Below are positions 8,125 through 16,521 of a stretch of DNA of 64,000 bases, one piece after another. Every line of letters starts with the position of its first letter. The stretch's first letter is position 1. The stretch comes from Collinsella aerofaciens (GTDB taxonomy: Bacteria; Actinomycetota; Coriobacteriia; Coriobacteriales; Coriobacteriaceae). The stretch is taken from NCBI GenBank assembly GCA_008668235.1, contig RQCP01000013.1:111201-175200 (forward strand), written 5' to 3'. The position numbers were made by a program, and so were the translations under genes. Below the pieces are notes generated by a model. That model was not told where the DNA came from and did no database searches. It saw only the letters and a program-made list of their open reading frames with translations.

Positions 8125-8637
8125 GTGGCCGAACACGAGCACTGCTGCGGGTACGAGCACGAGCATCCGCACGGGGCGGACGGTGACGCGGGCTGCCGCT
8201 GTAGTGGCTCCGGCTCCGAGCTGGTCCGTTTTTCGGTTACCGCACCCGACGACCTGCTGCGCCGTTTTGACGAGCAGATCGCGCGCCGCGGCGATGTGGC
8301 CAACCGCTCCGAGGCCGTGCGCGACCTGATTCGCGCCTCGATCGCCAAGGAGCAGATGCGCACGCCCGATGAGCATGTTATCGGGTCGCTCACCATGATC
8401 TACGACCATCACACCGGCGATCTGACGCGCCGCCTGGACGAGGTGCAGCACGACTACACCGACGAGATCGTATCGACGATGCACGTGCATTTGGATCACC
8501 ACAACTGCTTGGAGATTCTGGCGCTCAAGGGTCGCGGCGAGCGCGTCTACGAACTAGCCGACCGTCTGCTGGGCCTGCGCGGCGTTAAGCACGGCGAGCT
8601 CACGTGCGCCGCCACCAAGCAGAGCCTGGGGCTGTAA
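8125..8637 (+). CDS. nikR: NikR nickel-responsive regulator with His/Cys-rich N-terminal extension
   Basis: A 170-residue nickel-sensing ribbon-helix-helix regulator. The DNA-binding domain is at about residues 33-75 (VRFSVTAPDDLLRRFDEQI, NRSEAVRDLIR). The C-terminal ACT-like tetramerisation and nickel domain begins VIGSLTMIYDHH. The nickel ligands are visible as the spaced histidines and cysteine in MHVHLDHHNCLE, matching the HxH...C pattern of the family. The start is GTG at 8125. The first 30 residues (MAEHEHCCGYEHEHPHG...CRC) are an unusual extension with five His and four Cys, absent from the E. coli protein. It lies directly before hypF, which fits control of nickel use for hydrogenase. 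Confidence 0.93.
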   Translation: MAEHEHCCGYEHEHPHGADGDAGCRCSGSGSELVRFSVTAPDDLLRRFDEQIARRGDVANRSEAVRDLIRASIAKEQMRTPDEHVIGSLTMIYDHHTGDLTRRLDEVQHDYTDEIVSTMHVHLDHHNCLEILALKGRGERVYELADRLLGLRGVKHGELTCAATKQSLGL

Positions 8638-8666
8638 CAGCACACATTTCAACGAAGGAGGGTCGC

Positions 8667-11351
8667 ATGCGACATGCGCATATCCATGTAACGGGCATTG
8701 TGCAGGGCGTCGGCATGCGGCCGTTTGTGTATCGCGAGGCCATGGCGCACGGCATTTGCGGCTGGGTGCTCAACGCGGGCGACGGCGTGCATATCGAGGC
8801 GCACGCTCCGGCCGATGCGCTCGATGCTTTTGTTGCCGCGCTTTCTGAGCATGCGCCTGCGGCAGCCCGCGTTGAGCGAGTCGATATTGCGGATTTGGGG
8901 CCTGGCGGCTGGAGCGCTGCCAATGAACAGGGTTTTCGCATTGTGGCGTCGCAGGACCAGACCGCGCACACGACGCTCGTCTCGCCCGATATCGCCACCT
9001 GTGACGATTGCCTGCGCGAGTTGTTCGATCCCGCCGACCGACGCTATCACTACCCCTTTATCAACTGCACTAACTGCGGCCCACGCTTTACCATCATCCG
9101 ATCGCTGCCTTATGACCGAGCGGCCACATCGATGGACCGTTTCCCCATGTGTCCCAAGTGCGCCGCGGAGTATGCCGACCCACTCGACCGGCGTTTTCAC
9201 GCGCAGCCCGATGCCTGCTTTGATTGCGGGCCGCATATTACGTGGCGCGAGGCTGTGAACGGCGATGCGTGCGGGAATTCGTCCGCGACACCGACCGTCG
9301 GCACCACACGCGAGGCCAGCGACGCTATCATCGAGCGCTGCGTTGAGCTACTGGCCAGCGGTGGCATCGTCGCCATCAAGGGCCTGGGCGGATTCCATCT
9401 AGCCTGTGACGCTGCCAACGAGCAGGCGGTGGCCGAGCTGCGCCGTCGCAAGCGTCGCAGCAATAAGCCGCTTGCCGTCATGGTGCGCAGTCTTGCCGAT
9501 GCCGGGCGCCTGTGCCATATCGACGATGCTGAACGCGATCTGCTCGCCGGCAGCATCCGCCCCATTGTGCTGCTGCGCCGGCGGGCTGTTTGCGGGAACG
9601 ACGGCGATTCTTCCGACGCCCTCGTACTCGCACCGTCCGTCGCGCGCGACCTGCCCGAGCTTGGCGTTATGCTCCCCTACACCCCGCTTCAGCATCTTCT
9701 GCTTGCAGCTGCCGCGTCACACGGTATGCACGCGCTCGTCATGACCAGCGGCAACCTGAGCGAAGAGCCCATCGAGACCGATGACGATCTTGCCTGGGAG
9801 CGCCTCGTTGCCGCCGGCATTGCCGACGCGCTGCTCGGCAACGATCGAGCGATTCTCTCGCGCTATGACGATTCCGTGGTGCGCGTGGTCGACGGCGCCG
9901 TTATGCCCGTTCGCCGCGTTCGTGGATATGCACCCCAGCCGCTGCCGTTGCCGGCGCTCGACGGCGCTCCGTCCTGCGTACTCGCCTGCGGGCCGCAACA
10001 AAAGGCCACGATTACGCTCACGCGTGAAGGGACGAACGGCGAGGCGACCTGTTTTGTGTCGCAGCATATCGGCGATGTTGAAAACGGCGGGACCTTCGAT
10101 GCCTGGAACGCCGCGCGCACGCGCTTGGAAGATCTCTTTGACTTGGCGCCCGCCGCCTTGGCCTGCGATTTACACCCCAGCTATCTATCGGGCCAGTGGG
10201 CGCGCGAGCAGGCGCGAAAATGCAATCTGCCGCTCGTCGAGGTGCAGCACCATCATGCGCATATCGCGAGCGTAATGGCCGAGGCCATCGCCGCGAGCCA
10301 GCTTACAACCGACGCGCGCGTCCTTGGCATCGCCTTTGACGGCACCGGCGCCGGCACCAATGGGACCATTTGGGGCGGCGAGTTTCTTGTTGCCAGCCTT
10401 GGCGGCTTTGAGCGCGCCGCGCATTTGCGCACCTGGGCGCTCCCCGGTGGGGCGGCCTCCGTGCGCGACGCCCGCCGCAACGCCTTCGCCCTGCTCAGTG
10501 AGCTCGGCCTGCTCGAGCACCCAGGTGCCGCTCGGCTTTTGGACAGCCTCGACGAGCAAACACGCAGCGTGACAGCCACCATGATCGAGCGCGGCATCAA
10601 CAGCCCGCGTACCAGCAGCATGGGGCGTCTCTTTGATGCCGCGACAGCGATTCTGGGTATCTGCGGCAAGGCAACCTACGAGGGCGAACCCGCCATAGAA
10701 CTCGAAGCCGCCGCCTGGCGCGCGCTCGACGGCGAAATCGCCCATGTTCCCGACGATAAAGACGGCCGTTCCGCATCTGACCCATTGCGGCTGGACAGTT
10801 TGTTCAGATTTGTATTAAATACAGACCCTCTAACCAACGGTTTTGGCTCAGATTACCCCGAAGAGGGCTCTCCAGGCGCCTCATTTGCGTCTAATTTGCC
10901 CGTCGGATACCACAAATCAACCCATTCGGGGACCTCGCAGACAATCTATGCCACCCATTGCTGCTCTAAAAAGTACAAATCTGAACTAACTGTCCAAGCA
11001 ACCTCGAGCAGGCCTCTCGTCCTGGACCCCAGCTCACTTTTTAAGGCGCTTTTGGAGGGAATCAGGGCCGGCGTGCCCGCCGACAAGCTCGCACTCGGCT
11101 TCCATGTCGCCGTTACGCGCTCTTCGGCACGAATCGCACGCGAAATCTGCACGCGCGAAGGCATCGATACCGTCGCGCTCTCGGGCGGCGTGTTCATGAA
11201 CCGACTTCTGCTTCAGCTCCTCGCCCGCGAGCTCAAAAGCGCAGGCCTTACCGTCCTTGTCCCCCACACCGTACCCGTCAATGACGGCTGCATCGCCTAC
11301 GGTCAGGCGGCGGTCGCACGCACTCGCCTCGCACAGGTCGCGCCACAATAG
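8667..11351 (+). CDS. hypF: HypF carbamoyltransferase for hydrogenase maturation, with in-frame insert
   Basis: An 894-residue protein that makes the thiocarboxamide/cyanide precursor for the [NiFe]-hydrogenase CN ligands from carbamoyl phosphate, acting with HypE. Domains in order: acylphosphatase (GIVQGVGMRPFVYREA, residues ~1-90); two zinc fingers (CDDC..CTNC and CPKC..CFDC, ~110-190); YrdC-like (KGLGGFHLACDA, ~230-410); Kae1-like (VQHHHAHIASVMAE onward). The ATG at 8667 has AAGGAGG upstream. The family is usually about 750-780 residues; about 68 extra residues (~708-776) come from an AT-richer segment bounded by inverted repeats. The segment keeps the frame and lies before the conserved LSGGVFMNRLL, so the gene may still be active. 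Confidence 0.93.
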   Translation: MRHAHIHVTGIVQGVGMRPFVYREAMAHGICGWVLNAGDGVHIEAHAPADALDAFVAALSEHAPAAARVERVDIADLGPGGWSAANEQGFRIVASQDQTAHTTLVSPDIATCDDCLRELFDPADRRYHYPFINCTNCGPRFTIIRSLPYDRAATSMDRFPMCPKCAAEYADPLDRRFHAQPDACFDCGPHITWREAVNGDACGNSSATPTVGTTREASDAIIERCVELLASGGIVAIKGLGGFHLACDAANEQAVAELRRRKRRSNKPLAVMVRSLADAGRLCHIDDAERDLLAGSIRPIVLLRRRAVCGNDGDSSDALVLAPSVARDLPELGVMLPYTPLQHLLLAAAASHGMHALVMTSGNLSEEPIETDDDLAWERLVAAGIADALLGNDRAILSRYDDSVVRVVDGAVMPVRRVRGYAPQPLPLPALDGAPSCVLACGPQQKATITLTREGTNGEATCFVSQHIGDVENGGTFDAWNAARTRLEDLFDLAPAALACDLHPSYLSGQWAREQARKCNLPLVEVQHHHAHIASVMAEAIAASQLTTDARVLGIAFDGTGAGTNGTIWGGEFLVASLGGFERAAHLRTWALPGGAASVRDARRNAFALLSELGLLEHPGAARLLDSLDEQTRSVTATMIERGINSPRTSSMGRLFDAATAILGICGKATYEGEPAIELEAAAWRALDGEIAHVPDDKDGRSASDPLRLDSLFRFVLNTDPLTNGFGSDYPEEGSPGASFASNLPVGYHKSTHSGTSQTIYATHCCSKKYKSELTVQATSSRPLVLDPSSLFKALLEGIRAGVPADKLALGFHVAVTRSSARIAREICTREGIDTVALSGGVFMNRLLLQLLARELKSAGLTVLVPHTVPVNDGCIAYGQAAVARTRLAQVAPQ
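10792..10996. mobile_element. MITE-like element with terminal inverted repeats inside hypF
   Basis: A 205-base segment of lower GC than its host gene. Its ends are a 23-base inverted repeat with one mismatch: left end 10792-10814 starts TGGACAGTTTGTTCAG, right end 10974-10996 read in reverse starts TGGACAGTTAGTTCAG, and both continue ATTTGTA. A weaker match (TTGC) extends a few bases outward. There is no internal transposase and no stop codon in the hypF frame. No clear target-site duplication was found. The placement in a variable linker of the Kae1-like domain suggests a non-autonomous element tolerated as protein sequence. Confidence 0.7.
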
Positions 11352-11422
11352 GCCGTTCGACCAGCCCGCAAGCCGCCGTCTCACAGGCGTAACGCGTTTG
11401 CCCGCGAACCCCGCGAGCGCTA

Positions 11423-11436
11423 CCATCAATTGATGG
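11423..11436. promoter_or_regulatory. Perfect 14-base palindrome upstream of hypC
   Basis: CCATCAATTGATGG lies 46 bases before the hypC start in the 131-base hypF-hypC gap. It could be an operator for the hypCDE part of the cluster; no binding protein is assigned. Confidence 0.4.
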
Positions 11437-11482
11437 ATTATTAAGCGCCCATCCAGTGCAAAGCGTATAAAAGGGGAACAAT

Positions 11483-11743
11483 ATGTGCCTTGCCGTTCCC
11501 GGTAAAGTAGTCAAACGCGACGATGACCTCAAGGCCACCGTCGACATGATGGGCATCGAGCGCCCCGTGTCGCTGCGGCTCGTGCCGACGGCGCAGGTTG
11601 GCGACTATATCCTCGTACACGCCGGCTTTGGCATCCAGATCGTCGACGAGCAGGAAGCGCAAGAGACGCTCGAGCTGGTCAACGACATGACCGAACTGGT
11701 CGAAGAAGACCAGCTGGCCACCAACCCGGCGGAGGCTTACTAG
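11483..11743 (+). CDS. hypC: HypC/HybG hydrogenase maturation chaperone
   Basis: An 86-residue chaperone that binds the Fe(CN)2CO intermediate with HypD and delivers it to the hydrogenase large subunit. It starts MCLAVPGKV, in which Cys2 (exposed after Met removal) is the essential ligand; MIGIERPVSLRLVP-like sequence and VGDYILVHAGFGIQIVDEQEA follow the family pattern. The start has AAAAGGGGAACAAT upstream. The stop TAG overlaps the GTG start of hypD by one base (TAGTG). The size is typical. Confidence 0.96.
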   Translation: MCLAVPGKVVKRDDDLKATVDMMGIERPVSLRLVPTAQVGDYILVHAGFGIQIVDEQEAQETLELVNDMTELVEEDQLATNPAEAY

Positions 11744-12855
11744 TGGCGGCCGGACAGCCGGCGCGCTCCGGTATCGACTTCTGGGCATTCCGCGATCCCA
11801 AGCTGGCTCGCGAGCTCATCGAGCGCATTCATGAGCTTGTCGGCGACCGCACCATCAACCTTATGGAAGTCTGCGGCACGCATACCGTGAGCATCGGGCG
11901 CTATGGCTTTCGCTCCATTATGCCGGCCGGGCTCAAGCTGCTGAGCGGCCCGGGCTGCCCCGTCTGCGTCACCGCCAACCGCGACATCGACCACGCAATC
12001 GCGCTCGCCAACATAGACGGCGCCATCATCACCACCTTTGGCGACATGATGCGCGTGCCCGGATCATCCACCTCGCTCGCTGCGCAAAAGGCGGCGGGGC
12101 GCGATATCCGCATCGTCTATTCCCCGCTCGACGCGCTCGACATTGCCGAGCAAAACCCTGATCGCCCGGTCATTTTTATGGGCGTGGGCTTTGAGACTAC
12201 GACGCCCACCATCGCCGCCGCCATCTTGGAGGCCGAGGCGCGCGGGCTTTTGAACTTCTCGGTCTATTGCGCCCACAAGACCACGCCGCCGGCGTTGCGC
12301 GCCATCGCCAACGACCCCGAGACCACCATCGACGGCTTTATCCTGCCGGGCCACGTCGCCACCATCACGGGCTTGGCGCCCTTTAGCTTTTTGGTCGACG
12401 AATTCAATACCCCGGGCGTGGTCACGGGATTTGAACCGGTCGATATCCTGCAGGGTATCTGCATGCTGGTCCAGATGGTTGTTGAGGGGCAACCCGCGAT
12501 CGACAACGCCTACCGTCGCGGCGTCAATGCCGACGGCAATCCTGTGGCGCGCCAGCTGGTCGAGCAGGTGTTTGAGCCGTGCGATACCACATGGCGCGGG
12601 CTGGGGCTGATTGCCAACTCGGGCCTTTCCATCCGCCCCGAGTTCTCGCGCTTTGATGCCCGCGCTCGCTTTGACGTGCCCGTTGAGGCGACGGTCGAGC
12701 CGCGCGGGTGCCGCTGCGGCGACGTGCTGCGCGGGGCCATTGCGCCGAGCAGCTGCCCGCTCTTTGGCCGCACCTGCACGCCCGAGCACCCCGTCGGCCC
12801 GTGCATGGTGAGCTCCGAGGGCAGCTGCGCGGCGTACTACCGCTACCGCGACTAG
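11743..12855 (+). CDS. hypD: HypD hydrogenase maturation iron-sulfur protein
   Basis: A 370-residue [4Fe-4S] protein that forms the scaffold with HypC on which the Fe(CN)2CO unit is assembled. It shows the diagnostic motifs EVCGTHT, GPGCPVCVT, the GFETTTPT loop and PGHVA, and a cysteine-rich C terminus (CRCGDVLRGAI, SCPLFGRTCTPEHPVGPCMVS, SCAAYY) that holds the cluster. The start is GTG at 11743, coupled to the hypC stop. The length is normal. Confidence 0.96.
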   Translation: MAAGQPARSGIDFWAFRDPKLARELIERIHELVGDRTINLMEVCGTHTVSIGRYGFRSIMPAGLKLLSGPGCPVCVTANRDIDHAIALANIDGAIITTFGDMMRVPGSSTSLAAQKAAGRDIRIVYSPLDALDIAEQNPDRPVIFMGVGFETTTPTIAAAILEAEARGLLNFSVYCAHKTTPPALRAIANDPETTIDGFILPGHVATITGLAPFSFLVDEFNTPGVVTGFEPVDILQGICMLVQMVVEGQPAIDNAYRRGVNADGNPVARQLVEQVFEPCDTTWRGLGLIANSGLSIRPEFSRFDARARFDVPVEATVEPRGCRCGDVLRGAIAPSSCPLFGRTCTPEHPVGPCMVSSEGSCAAYYRYRD

Positions 12856-12903
12856 CCCGGGCACACCCGCACACCGGCACCACCCACGATTGGAGTTTTC
12901 GAT

Positions 12904-13938
12904 ATGTCCCATAGCGTTACCGATAGCACCGTCCTGCTGGGCCACGGCTCCGGCGGCCAGATGATGAAACGCATCATCGATGAGGTCTTTTTGGATGCCT
13001 TTGGGTCGCCCGAGCTGCTCGAAGGCAACGATGCCGGCGTCGCCGCGCTGCCCGCGAGCGGGCGCATCGCCATGTCGACCGACAGCTTTGTAGTCTCGCC
13101 GCAGTTCTTCCCCGGTGGCAACATCGGCCGCCTCGCCGTGTGCGGAACCGTCAACGACGTCGCGACCTCGGGCGCCAACGTGCGCTACCTGTCGTGCGGC
13201 TTTATCCTCGAAGAGGGCTATCCCATGGATAGGCTCCGCCAGATTGTGCAGACGATGGCCGAGACGGCGCACGAGGCGGGCGTGTCCATAATCACGGGCG
13301 ACACCAAGGTGGTCGAGCGCGGCGGGGCCGACGGCGTCTATATCAATACCGCCGGCGTGGGCGAGGTGCCTGCGGGCGTGGCGCTCAGCGGCGCAAACTG
13401 CCAGCCCGGCGATGTCATCCTGGTCTCGGGTACACTGGGCGACCACGGCATCGCTATCATGAGCCAACGCGAGGGTCTGGCGTTTTCGAGCACCATCGAA
13501 AGCGACGCCGCGCCGCTCAACCACCTGATTGCCGATGTGCTTTCCGCAGCACCCGACACACGCTGCTTCCGCGACCCCACGCGCGGTGGCCTGGCCTCGA
13601 CGCTCAACGAGTTTGCGCAGGCCAGCGGCGTTGCCATGGAGATCGACGAGGACGATGTGCCCGTGCGCCCCGACGTGCAGGCAGCCTGCGAGATGCTCGG
13701 CTACGATGTGCTGCAGGTGGCAAACGAGGGCAAGATGGTTGCCGTCGTGCCGGCCGAGCAAGCCGATGCCGCGCTGAGCGCCATGCGCGCCGCCCGCTAC
13801 GGCGAGAATGCCGTCATCATCGGCCGCGTGCTGCCACTTGCCGAGGGCGCCCATCCCGCCGTGCGCGTGCGCACCGGCTGGGGCTCGACCCGCATCCTCG
13901 ACATGCTCGTAGGAGAGCAGCTGCCGAGAATTTGCTAA
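12904..13938 (+). CDS. hypE: HypE carbamoyl dehydratase
   Basis: A 344-residue PurM/AIR-synthase-like ATPase that dehydrates the thiocarboxamide on its own C-terminal cysteine to thiocyanate, the CN donor for [NiFe]-hydrogenase. It begins with LLGHGSGGQMMKRIIDEVF, carries STDSFVVSPQFFPGGNIGRLAVCGTVNDV and DPTRGGLASTLNE, and ends exactly with the canonical PRIC tail whose Cys accepts the carbamoyl group from HypF. A 48-base gap separates it from hypD. No hypA, hypB or hydrogenase structural gene lies in this window. Confidence 0.97.
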   Translation: MSHSVTDSTVLLGHGSGGQMMKRIIDEVFLDAFGSPELLEGNDAGVAALPASGRIAMSTDSFVVSPQFFPGGNIGRLAVCGTVNDVATSGANVRYLSCGFILEEGYPMDRLRQIVQTMAETAHEAGVSIITGDTKVVERGGADGVYINTAGVGEVPAGVALSGANCQPGDVILVSGTLGDHGIAIMSQREGLAFSSTIESDAAPLNHLIADVLSAAPDTRCFRDPTRGGLASTLNEFAQASGVAMEIDEDDVPVRPDVQAACEMLGYDVLQVANEGKMVAVVPAEQADAALSAMRAARYGENAVIIGRVLPLAEGAHPAVRVRTGWGSTRILDMLVGEQLPRIC

Positions 13939-14043
13939 CGACAAAGGCTCAGGGCTATTAAAGATATTCAGATTCCAAACATGCCCGGCACGCATGCCCA
14001 GTATCATGGGGTGCGTTTTACAACTCAAGCGGCAGGAGCACCC

Positions 14044-14712
14044 ATGGCAGCAGCTTTTTCCCATGTGATCTTTGACCTGGACGGCACCATCCTTAACACA
14101 CTCGAGGACCTGGCGGCCGCCGGCAACCATACCTGCGAGATGCACGGCTGGCCCACGTTTGCCGTAGACGAGTACCGCTACAAGGTAGGAAACGGCATGC
14201 TCAAGCTGGTTGAGCGCTTTATGCCCGCCGAGTATGCGGGCGACGGCCGCATGTTTGAGCAGACGCTTGCCGAGTTTAGGGCTTACTACGGCGAGCACAA
14301 GGAGGACCACACCGTCCCCTATGCCGGCACGATCGAGATGCTCGACCGCCTACGCGCCGCGGGCGTTCAGCTTGCCGTGCTCACCAACAAGGACCACATC
14401 TCGGCGGCTCCGCTTATCGAGAAGTATTTTGGTTTCGAGCGCTTTGCGCTGGTGCAGGGCCGTGTCGATGCGTTTCCGCCCAAGCCCGAAGCACCCGTCA
14501 CGCTACATGTGATGGAAGAGCTAGGCGCCGACCCGGCGACCACACTCTACGTAGGCGATTCCAATGTCGATATCCTGACCGGCCACAACGCCGGCCTTAA
14601 GAGTGCGGGCGTCAGCTGGGGTTTCCGCGGCCGCGCAGAGCTGGAAGCCGCCGGCGCCGACTACGTGGTGGACACCCAGGGCGAGCTCGCAGCGCTAATC
14701 CTGGGCGAGTAA
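14044..14712 (+). CDS. HAD-family phosphatase, phosphoglycolate phosphatase-like
   Basis: A 222-residue HAD-superfamily hydrolase of the Gph/PGP type. Motif I DLDGTILNT holds the nucleophilic Asp, motif II is in LAVLTNKDH, and motif IV is GDSNVDILTGHNAG. The alpha-helical cap domain (about residues 20-90) is of the type shared by phosphoglycolate phosphatases and pyrophosphatases, so the substrate is uncertain. The ATG at 14044 follows GGCAGGAG; an in-frame extension to 13981 lacks a binding site. It starts about 105 bases after hypE and may share its transcript. Confidence 0.85.
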   Translation: MAAAFSHVIFDLDGTILNTLEDLAAAGNHTCEMHGWPTFAVDEYRYKVGNGMLKLVERFMPAEYAGDGRMFEQTLAEFRAYYGEHKEDHTVPYAGTIEMLDRLRAAGVQLAVLTNKDHISAAPLIEKYFGFERFALVQGRVDAFPPKPEAPVTLHVMEELGADPATTLYVGDSNVDILTGHNAGLKSAGVSWGFRGRAELEAAGADYVVDTQGELAALILGE

Positions 14713-14754
14713 CGAGCGACACTGCTTAACGCAGCTGCGGCAATTCTTCCGCGC

Positions 14755-14800
14755 GGAAAGCGCATCCCGTTTTGGAGCTCCGGAATGGGATGCGCTTTCC
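14755..14800. repeat. Palindrome with 15-base arms
   Basis: Arms GGAAAGCGCATCCCG and its near-perfect complement TGGGATGCGCTTTCC with a short centre around GGAGCTCC. It lies just after the HAD gene and may serve as a terminator stem, although there is no T-run. Confidence 0.6.
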
Positions 14801-14815
14801 GTTTGAGGCGCATCA

Positions 14816-14925
14816 GGGAAACCGCATCCCGTTTCAGAGTAATATTCCGGGTCGCACTTTCCGTAACCCACCCCATCCGGAAAATGCGACCCACTATTCG
14901 GCCAAAAACCGGGTCACGGTTTCCC
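14816..14925. repeat. Nested long palindrome
   Basis: Outer arms GGGAAACCG (14816-14824) and CGGTTTCCC (14917-14925). An inner pair GGGTCGCACTTTCCG / CGGAAAATGCGACCC lies at about 14849-14893. The AAACCGCATCCCGTTT unit resembles the neighbouring palindrome, suggesting one family. Confidence 0.55.
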
Positions 14926-14974
14926 AAGCAATCGATGCAACGCTGGCACAAGGAGTGTCCCCAACTGCCGCCTG

Positions 14975-15000
14975 GTCATTTAAGAACGTCCCCAATGACT
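14975..15000. repeat. Dispersed GGGGACG box
   Basis: GTCATTTAAGAACGTCCCC then AATGACT, a short palindrome with arms around an asymmetric core. Other copies in the window: 18373-18399, 24421-24533 (three), 45732-45757, 54156-54215 (two), 57808-57834, 57901-57926 and 57994-58020. Confidence 0.75.
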
Positions 15001-15040
15001 ACAAGTGCCGCACCATGGCAACGACGCAGGTAGAGGATGG

Positions 15041-15188
15041 ACAGCGAGCGACGTCCAGGACGAACAAGTTGGCATGAAAAAGGCGAGGCATAGACCTTCT
15101 GGTCATGCCTCGCCTTTTGAATGACAAATTGTCGTCCTGGGCGGCGCGCAGCGTCAACTGGTTACGCGGTTCGTAGAACCGCGTAACC
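15041..15188. repeat. Composite stem-loop element, copy 2
   Basis: It begins ACAGCGAGCG and has outer arms CCAGGACG/CGTCCTGG. The conserved core ACAAGTTGGCATGAAA pairs with TTGAATGACAAATTGT. The apical hairpin GGCGAGGCAT..ACCTTCTGGT..ATGCCTCGCC is next, then GCGCAGCGTC and a second hairpin GGTTACGCGGTTC/GAACCGCGTAACC that ends two bases before the stop codon of the minus-strand lipoprotein gene. It probably terminates that gene. The architecture matches copies 1 and 3. Confidence 0.75.
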
Positions 15189-15190
15189 CC

Positions 15191-15748
15191 CTAGCTCAGC
15201 ATTGCATCCATCATCTCGGAGTTGACGGAGTCGTCGGCAGACCACTCGCCATCGTCGTTGCAGGTGTACTTGAAGATAACCGTGGTCTTCCTGGGCTCGG
15301 TGGCCTTGGTCACATCGACCATAACCTGACCGGCCATCTTGTACAGCTCGTCATCGGAAGGAACCGTGTCAAGCGCAGCGACCTTCTCCTGATACTGGGT
15401 GGAGAAGTCCTCGACGATCTTGTTCATAGACTTGCAGGTGATGGAGACCTCGGCGGTCGCGACACCCTTGTCTTCGTCGACCGTCACGTCGCCGATCTTG
15501 TAGTCAAAGCCCTCGAGATAGGTCTTGGCATACTCCTTGGGATCGATACCCAGCTGCTCGAACTCGTCGCCCGAAGCCTCCTCCAGACCAGAGAGGAAGT
15601 CGTCGCCACCGTTCTTGACCTCGTCAAACTGCGTCGTAAGATCCTCGGTGATGAGCTCCTCAACCGAAGGACCTCCACAGCCGGAAAGCACGACCACACA
15701 TGCAACCAAGACGGCCATGAGGGGTGCAAGCAGCAGCTTCTTTTTCAT
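15191..15748 (-). CDS. Lipoprotein of unknown function
   Basis: A 185-residue secreted lipoprotein. The signal peptide MKKKLLLAPLMAVLVACVV leads to the lipobox LSGC at about residues 22-25. The mature part is acidic and probably a small alpha+beta repeat (EELITEDLTTQFDEVKNG; GFDYKIGDVTVDEDKGVATAEVSITCKS). This recalls the DUF4878/DUF5105-like lipoproteins of gut Gram-positives, a resemblance I cannot confirm. The ATG at 15748 is preceded by GGGAGGAACAAC; the upstream in-frame extension has no start signal. The neighbours do not suggest a partner. Confidence 0.85.
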   Translation of the reverse strand: MKKKLLLAPLMAVLVACVVVLSGCGGPSVEELITEDLTTQFDEVKNGGDDFLSGLEEASGDEFEQLGIDPKEYAKTYLEGFDYKIGDVTVDEDKGVATAEVSITCKSMNKIVEDFSTQYQEKVAALDTVPSDDELYKMAGQVMVDVTKATEPRKTTVIFKYTCNDDGEWSADDSVNSEMMDAMLS

Positions 15749-15984
15749 GTTGTTCCTCCCAATGAGCGGCACTGCGCTTCCCAGACGCGGCGCACGTTGT
15801 AATAAGTAAGCCCATACTATCCGCTTATGAACACCCTCGGCAACGCGAAGGCACGGTCGGTTCGTTTTAGCGTCCGAACGGTTTGCAAGCCCGCCCAACG
15901 TGCAATAAAACGCTTTCCCGCGGTGCAATAAAAAAGGTGGCCGGAAAACCCGACCACCCTTGCACATCCTTTGGATGCCGCAAT

Positions 15985-16521
15985 TTACTTGCGGACGACC
16001 TTAACGATGGCGTCACCGGCGGCGACAGCGGAGTCGGCCTCGACGGCGAGTTCGACATCGGCAAACTCGGCGGTGTTGGACACGGCCACGACGACGCAGT
16101 CCTTGTAACCGGCAGCAGCGATCTTGGCACGGTCGATCTTGAGAATGGGCTGGCCGGCCTTCACGACGTCGTCGGCCTTGACGAAGCCCTCGAAGCCGTC
16201 GCCGTTCATGTTGACGGTATCGACGCCAACGTGCACCAGAACCTCGATGCCGCTATCGGACTGCAAGCCCACGGCGTGACCCATGGTGACGGTCACCTTA
16301 CCGTCGCAGGGAGCGTAGACCAGATCGTCCTCGGGCCACACGGCACAGCCCTTGCCCAGAACCTCGCCACCAAAGACGGGATCGGGCACGTCGGCCATCT
16401 TGATGACCTTGCCCTTGACGGGCGAGCACAGCACGTCGGCGCCAGCAGAAGCAGAGATGGAGGCCGGAGCAGCGGCAGCCGCGGGCTCAGCCTTCTTCTT
16501 GAACATGTCAAACAGACCCAT
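15985..16521 (-). CDS. PTS glucose-type EIIA component
   Basis: A 178-residue stand-alone IIA(Glc)-family phosphocarrier that passes phosphate from HPr to a sugar-specific EIIB. A short Ala-rich N-terminal linker is followed by the IIA beta-sandwich: SPVKGKVIKMADVPDPVFGGEVLGKGCAV, then VTMGHAVGLQSDSGIEVLVHVGVDTVNM, in which the second His is the phosphorylation site and the first is the supporting His. The ATG at 16521 follows AAGAGGAGAAAACGT. No EIIB or EIIC gene is adjacent, so it probably serves several permeases. Confidence 0.93.
   Translation of the reverse strand: MGLFDMFKKKAEPAAAAAPASISASAGADVLCSPVKGKVIKMADVPDPVFGGEVLGKGCAVWPEDDLVYAPCDGKVTVTMGHAVGLQSDSGIEVLVHVGVDTVNMNGDGFEGFVKADDVVKAGQPILKIDRAKIAAAGYKDCVVVAVSNTAEFADVELAVEADSAVAAGDAIVKVVRK

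Larger units (their letters stand above)
14713..15190. other. Gene-free interval filled with palindromic repeats
   Basis: No convincing coding sequence. It holds two long palindromes (14755-14800 and 14816-14925), one dispersed GGGGACG box (14975-15000) preceded by AAGGAGTGTCCCCAACTGCC, and composite stem-loop copy 2 (15041-15188). Confidence 0.8.

Noticed and set aside
12064..14310. 748-codon minus-strand frame opposite hypD, hypE and the HAD gene
   Set aside because: It is a shadow of the hyp genes with His/Arg-rich low-complexity translation and no domain.
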